Assembly: GCF_029213205.1 (NCBI RefSeq)
Contig: NZ_JARGNH010000012.1
Coordinates: forward strand, 1 to 64,000
Length of the DNA stretch: 64,000 nucleotides
From: Pseudooceanicola sp.
GTDB taxonomy: Bacteria; Pseudomonadota; Alphaproteobacteria; Rhodobacterales; Rhodobacteraceae
Reading direction: 5' to 3'
Below, piece by piece: positions 62,120-64,000 of the stretch. The notes under the pieces are model-generated. The model made no database searches and was not told the origin of the DNA. It saw only the letters and a program-made list of their open reading frames with translations. Numbering within the stretch: the stretch's first letter is position 1; every line of letters begins with the position of its first letter. The position numbers and the translations under genes are program-made.

Positions 62120-63637
62120 TCAGGTCTCTCTCGCCAATTCTTCGGCGCGTCGTTTTCGTAACTTGTTGCTGGTCCAGATCCCCCAGATCAGGATGCCGCC
62201 CGTGATCGCCATGATCGCCGCGCTGACCGGGCGCTCAAAGAAGGTGGCGAAATCGCCGCGTGACAGGACCATGGCGCGGCGAAAATGTTCCTCCATCAAC
62301 GGGCCGAGGACAAAACCCAGCAACAGCGGTGCCCCCGGAAAACCAAAGATCCGCATCGCGTAACCTGCGACACCGAAAAAGCAGACCTGCCAGACCGAGA
62401 GCGCGTTGTAGGTGGTCGAATAGGCGCCGATGCAGATGAACAGCAGAACCGAGGGGAACAGCAGGTGATAGGGGATCATCAGCATCCTGACCCAGACCCC
62501 GATCAGCGGGATATTCAGGATCAGCAGGATCACATTGCCGACCCAAAAGCTCATGATCAGGCCCCAGAACAGCTGTGGTTGGCTGGTGATCAGCGTCGGC
62601 CCCGGCGCAATGCCGTGGATCATCAGCGCGCCCAGCATCAGCGCCATGGTGGCACTGCCGGGCACCCCAAGGGACAGGGTCGGAATGAATGCGGTCTGGT
62701 CAGCGGCGTTGTTGGCAGCCTCGGGCGCCATGATCCCCTCGATCGCCCCCTTGCCGAAGCGTTCCGGGGTCTTTGAGATCCGCTTTTCCACCGCATAGGA
62801 TAGAAACGCGGCAATCGACGGCCCGGTGCCCGGTAGGGTGCCAAAGAATGATCCCATCGTAGACCCGCGCACCATCGGCATCCACGAGCGGCGGACATCG
62901 TCGCGGGTCGGCTTGATCGCCTTCAGCTTGACGCTTTCGGGGTCAATGCTTGAGGTGCCGACGCGGCGAATGCTCATGATCACTTCGGCGACGCCAAAGA
63001 CCCCCATCGCCAGCGCAATCAGGCTGATCCCGTCCAGCAGCCCAAGCGAGCCAAAGGTAAACCGCGCGGCCGCGCTCTGCGTGTCCATCCCGACCAGGCC
63101 GAACAGGATGCCAAGCGCCACCATCGCCAGCCCCTTGATCGCCGACCCGTCCGAGATCGTCGAGGCGGCGACCAGCCCCATCAGCATCAGCGAGAAATAT
63201 TCAGCCGAGCCGAATTTCAGCGCGTATGAGGCAATCACCGGGGTGAACAGCATCAGCAGGATGACCCCGACCGAAGCACCAAAGAACGACGCCACCGTGG
63301 TCATGAACAGCGCCACCCCGCCGCGGCCCTGCTGCGCCATCGGATAGCCATCAAGGCAGGTCACCGCATTCGCCGGGGTGCCGGGGATGTTCAGCAGGAT
63401 CGAGGCGGTGCTGCCGCCGTAGGTGGTGCCATACCAGATCCCCGCCAACATGATCAGCGCGGTGGTCGGCTCCAGCGTGAAGGTCAGCGGAAACAGCATC
63501 GAGATTGCAGCCAGCACCCCGACCCCGGGGATCACCCCGACCAGGGTGCCCAGCAGCGCGCCGAGAAAGCAGTAGAACACATTGGTGAGGCTGAGCGCGA
63601 CACCGAGCCCCATGCCGAGATTGCCGAGAAGTTCCAT
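62120..63637 (-). CDS. tctA: Tripartite tricarboxylate transporter large permease (TctA)
   Basis: A 505-residue permease with about 12 membrane segments. It shows GTLVGVIPGVGVLAAISMLF, then GSTASILLNIPGTPANAVTC, and GTLPGTGPSIAAFLSYAVEK, the duplicated TctA motifs. Its start overlaps the tctB stop by one base (TGATG). The gene is intact. Confidence 0.95.
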   Translation of the reverse strand: MELLGNLGMGLGVALSLTNVFYCFLGALLGTLVGVIPGVGVLAAISMLFPLTFTLEPTTALIMLAGIWYGTTYGGSTASILLNIPGTPANAVTCLDGYPMAQQGRGGVALFMTTVASFFGASVGVILLMLFTPVIASYALKFGSAEYFSLMLMGLVAASTISDGSAIKGLAMVALGILFGLVGMDTQSAAARFTFGSLGLLDGISLIALAMGVFGVAEVIMSIRRVGTSSIDPESVKLKAIKPTRDDVRRSWMPMVRGSTMGSFFGTLPGTGPSIAAFLSYAVEKRISKTPERFGKGAIEGIMAPEAANNAADQTAFIPTLSLGVPGSATMALMLGALMIHGIAPGPTLITSQPQLFWGLIMSFWVGNVILLILNIPLIGVWVRMLMIPYHLLFPSVLLFICIGAYSTTYNALSVWQVCFFGVAGYAMRIFGFPGAPLLLGFVLGPLMEEHFRRAMVLSRGDFATFFERPVSAAIMAITGGILIWGIWTSNKLRKRRAEELARET

Positions 63638-64000
63638 CAGAAGGGCCAGTCAAACATGGCGATCTGCAAGCCGAGGCAGACGCGGAAAACGAAAGGGGTG
63701 AGCAACGACAGCGCCAGGCAGAGCAGCGCGAGGTTGGCGGGGCGAACCTTGAGCTCGGCCATCGAAGACACCACCGTGATGCCGATGATCGCCGGGATCA
63801 GCCCGAAATGCGGAATGGTAAGGGCAAAGATCGCGATGCTGCTGAGCACGAACAGCGGCGACCAGATCCGGATGTCGGCCCGCTCCGGCGGGCGGAACAG
63901 CGATTGCACCATCACCACCAGACCGAGCCCGGCGAGAATGCCGGCGATCCCCACCGGAAACATCCCCGGGCCCATTCGGCGGAGCGAACCGAGCGAATAC
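63637..64000 (-). CDS. tctB: Tripartite tricarboxylate transporter small permease (TctB), partial
   Basis: The frame is open to the window edge, reading YSLGSLRRMGPGMFPVGIAG, the conserved TctB segment, and then three further membrane segments. The N-terminus and first helix lie beyond 64000. The order tctB-tctA-tctC differs from the common C-B-A order. Confidence 0.88.
   Translation of the reverse strand, partial: YSLGSLRRMGPGMFPVGIAGILAGLGLVVMVQSLFRPPERADIRIWSPLFVLSSIAIFALTIPHFGLIPAIIGITVVSSMAELKVRPANLALLCLALSLLTPFVFRVCLGLQIAMFDWPF

Noticed and set aside
1-64000. CRISPR array, integrase or prophage genes
   Set aside because: I looked for regularly spaced repeats and for integrase, capsid or Cas-type frames and saw none; only IS remnants are present.

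Overview
The window looks like chromosomal DNA of a GC-rich alphaproteobacterium, most likely order Rhodobacterales. The reasons are the codon and base bias, TRAP/TAXI and tripartite tricarboxylate importers, a cbpA-cbpM pair, a cydDC-cydABX cluster with FNR-type boxes, and the style of the IS fragments. This is inference from family knowledge and codon style; no database was searched.

Layout. Positions 1-11.1 kb are housekeeping-like: the 3' end of a leuB-type gene, a class A penicillin-binding protein, prfB, a TAXI-TRAP importer (binding protein plus fused permease), a Tat/lipoprotein-type alpha/beta hydrolase with a lytic transglycosylase, an amidase, and tRNA-Pro(CGG). Positions 11.2-19.4 kb (minus strand) hold a dpp/opp-type peptide ABC importer. 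Its binding-protein gene is present as a tandem duplicate, and the first codons of the next gene are left between the copies. Positions 19.9-21.2 kb are cbpM/cbpA. Positions 21.4-28.9 kb contain two HlyD/FtsX/ATPase efflux systems pointing at each other, with a group III truncated haemoglobin and gene debris between them. An MFS transporter follows at 29.4 kb.

Positions 31.0-37.3 kb are a same-strand catabolic operon: an atypical enoyl-CoA hydratase-fold protein, a fused NDP-forming acyl-CoA synthetase, a second crotonase and a cytosolic molybdopterin oxidoreductase. Positions 37.9-47.3 kb are the least conventional part: a GtrA protein, a HAD-UbiA fusion resembling polyprenyl-phosphate phosphoribosyltransferases, an extended SDR, secreted proteins with NAGPA-like and FGE-like domains, an unknown secreted protein, a PRPP synthetase paralogue and an APH-like kinase. 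I infer a polyprenyl-phospho-pentose route feeding an envelope glycan; it is the best candidate here for an undescribed system. Positions 47.7-54.1 kb are cydDC-cydABX, with two FNR-type boxes, followed by a Tat-exported sulfide:quinone oxidoreductase and a small membrane protein.

Positions 56.7-61.1 kb hold a paired acyl-CoA dehydrogenase (two subunits) and a second NDP-forming acyl-CoA ligase. They converge on a tripartite tricarboxylate transporter (minus strand, tctB-tctA-tctC), whose tctB runs off the window end. Fragments of transposases and broken genes (11.2, 24.5, 30.6, 37.6, 47.4 and 56.1 kb) sit almost exactly at the module boundaries, so the region reads as a mosaic assembled by repeated insertion and deletion.
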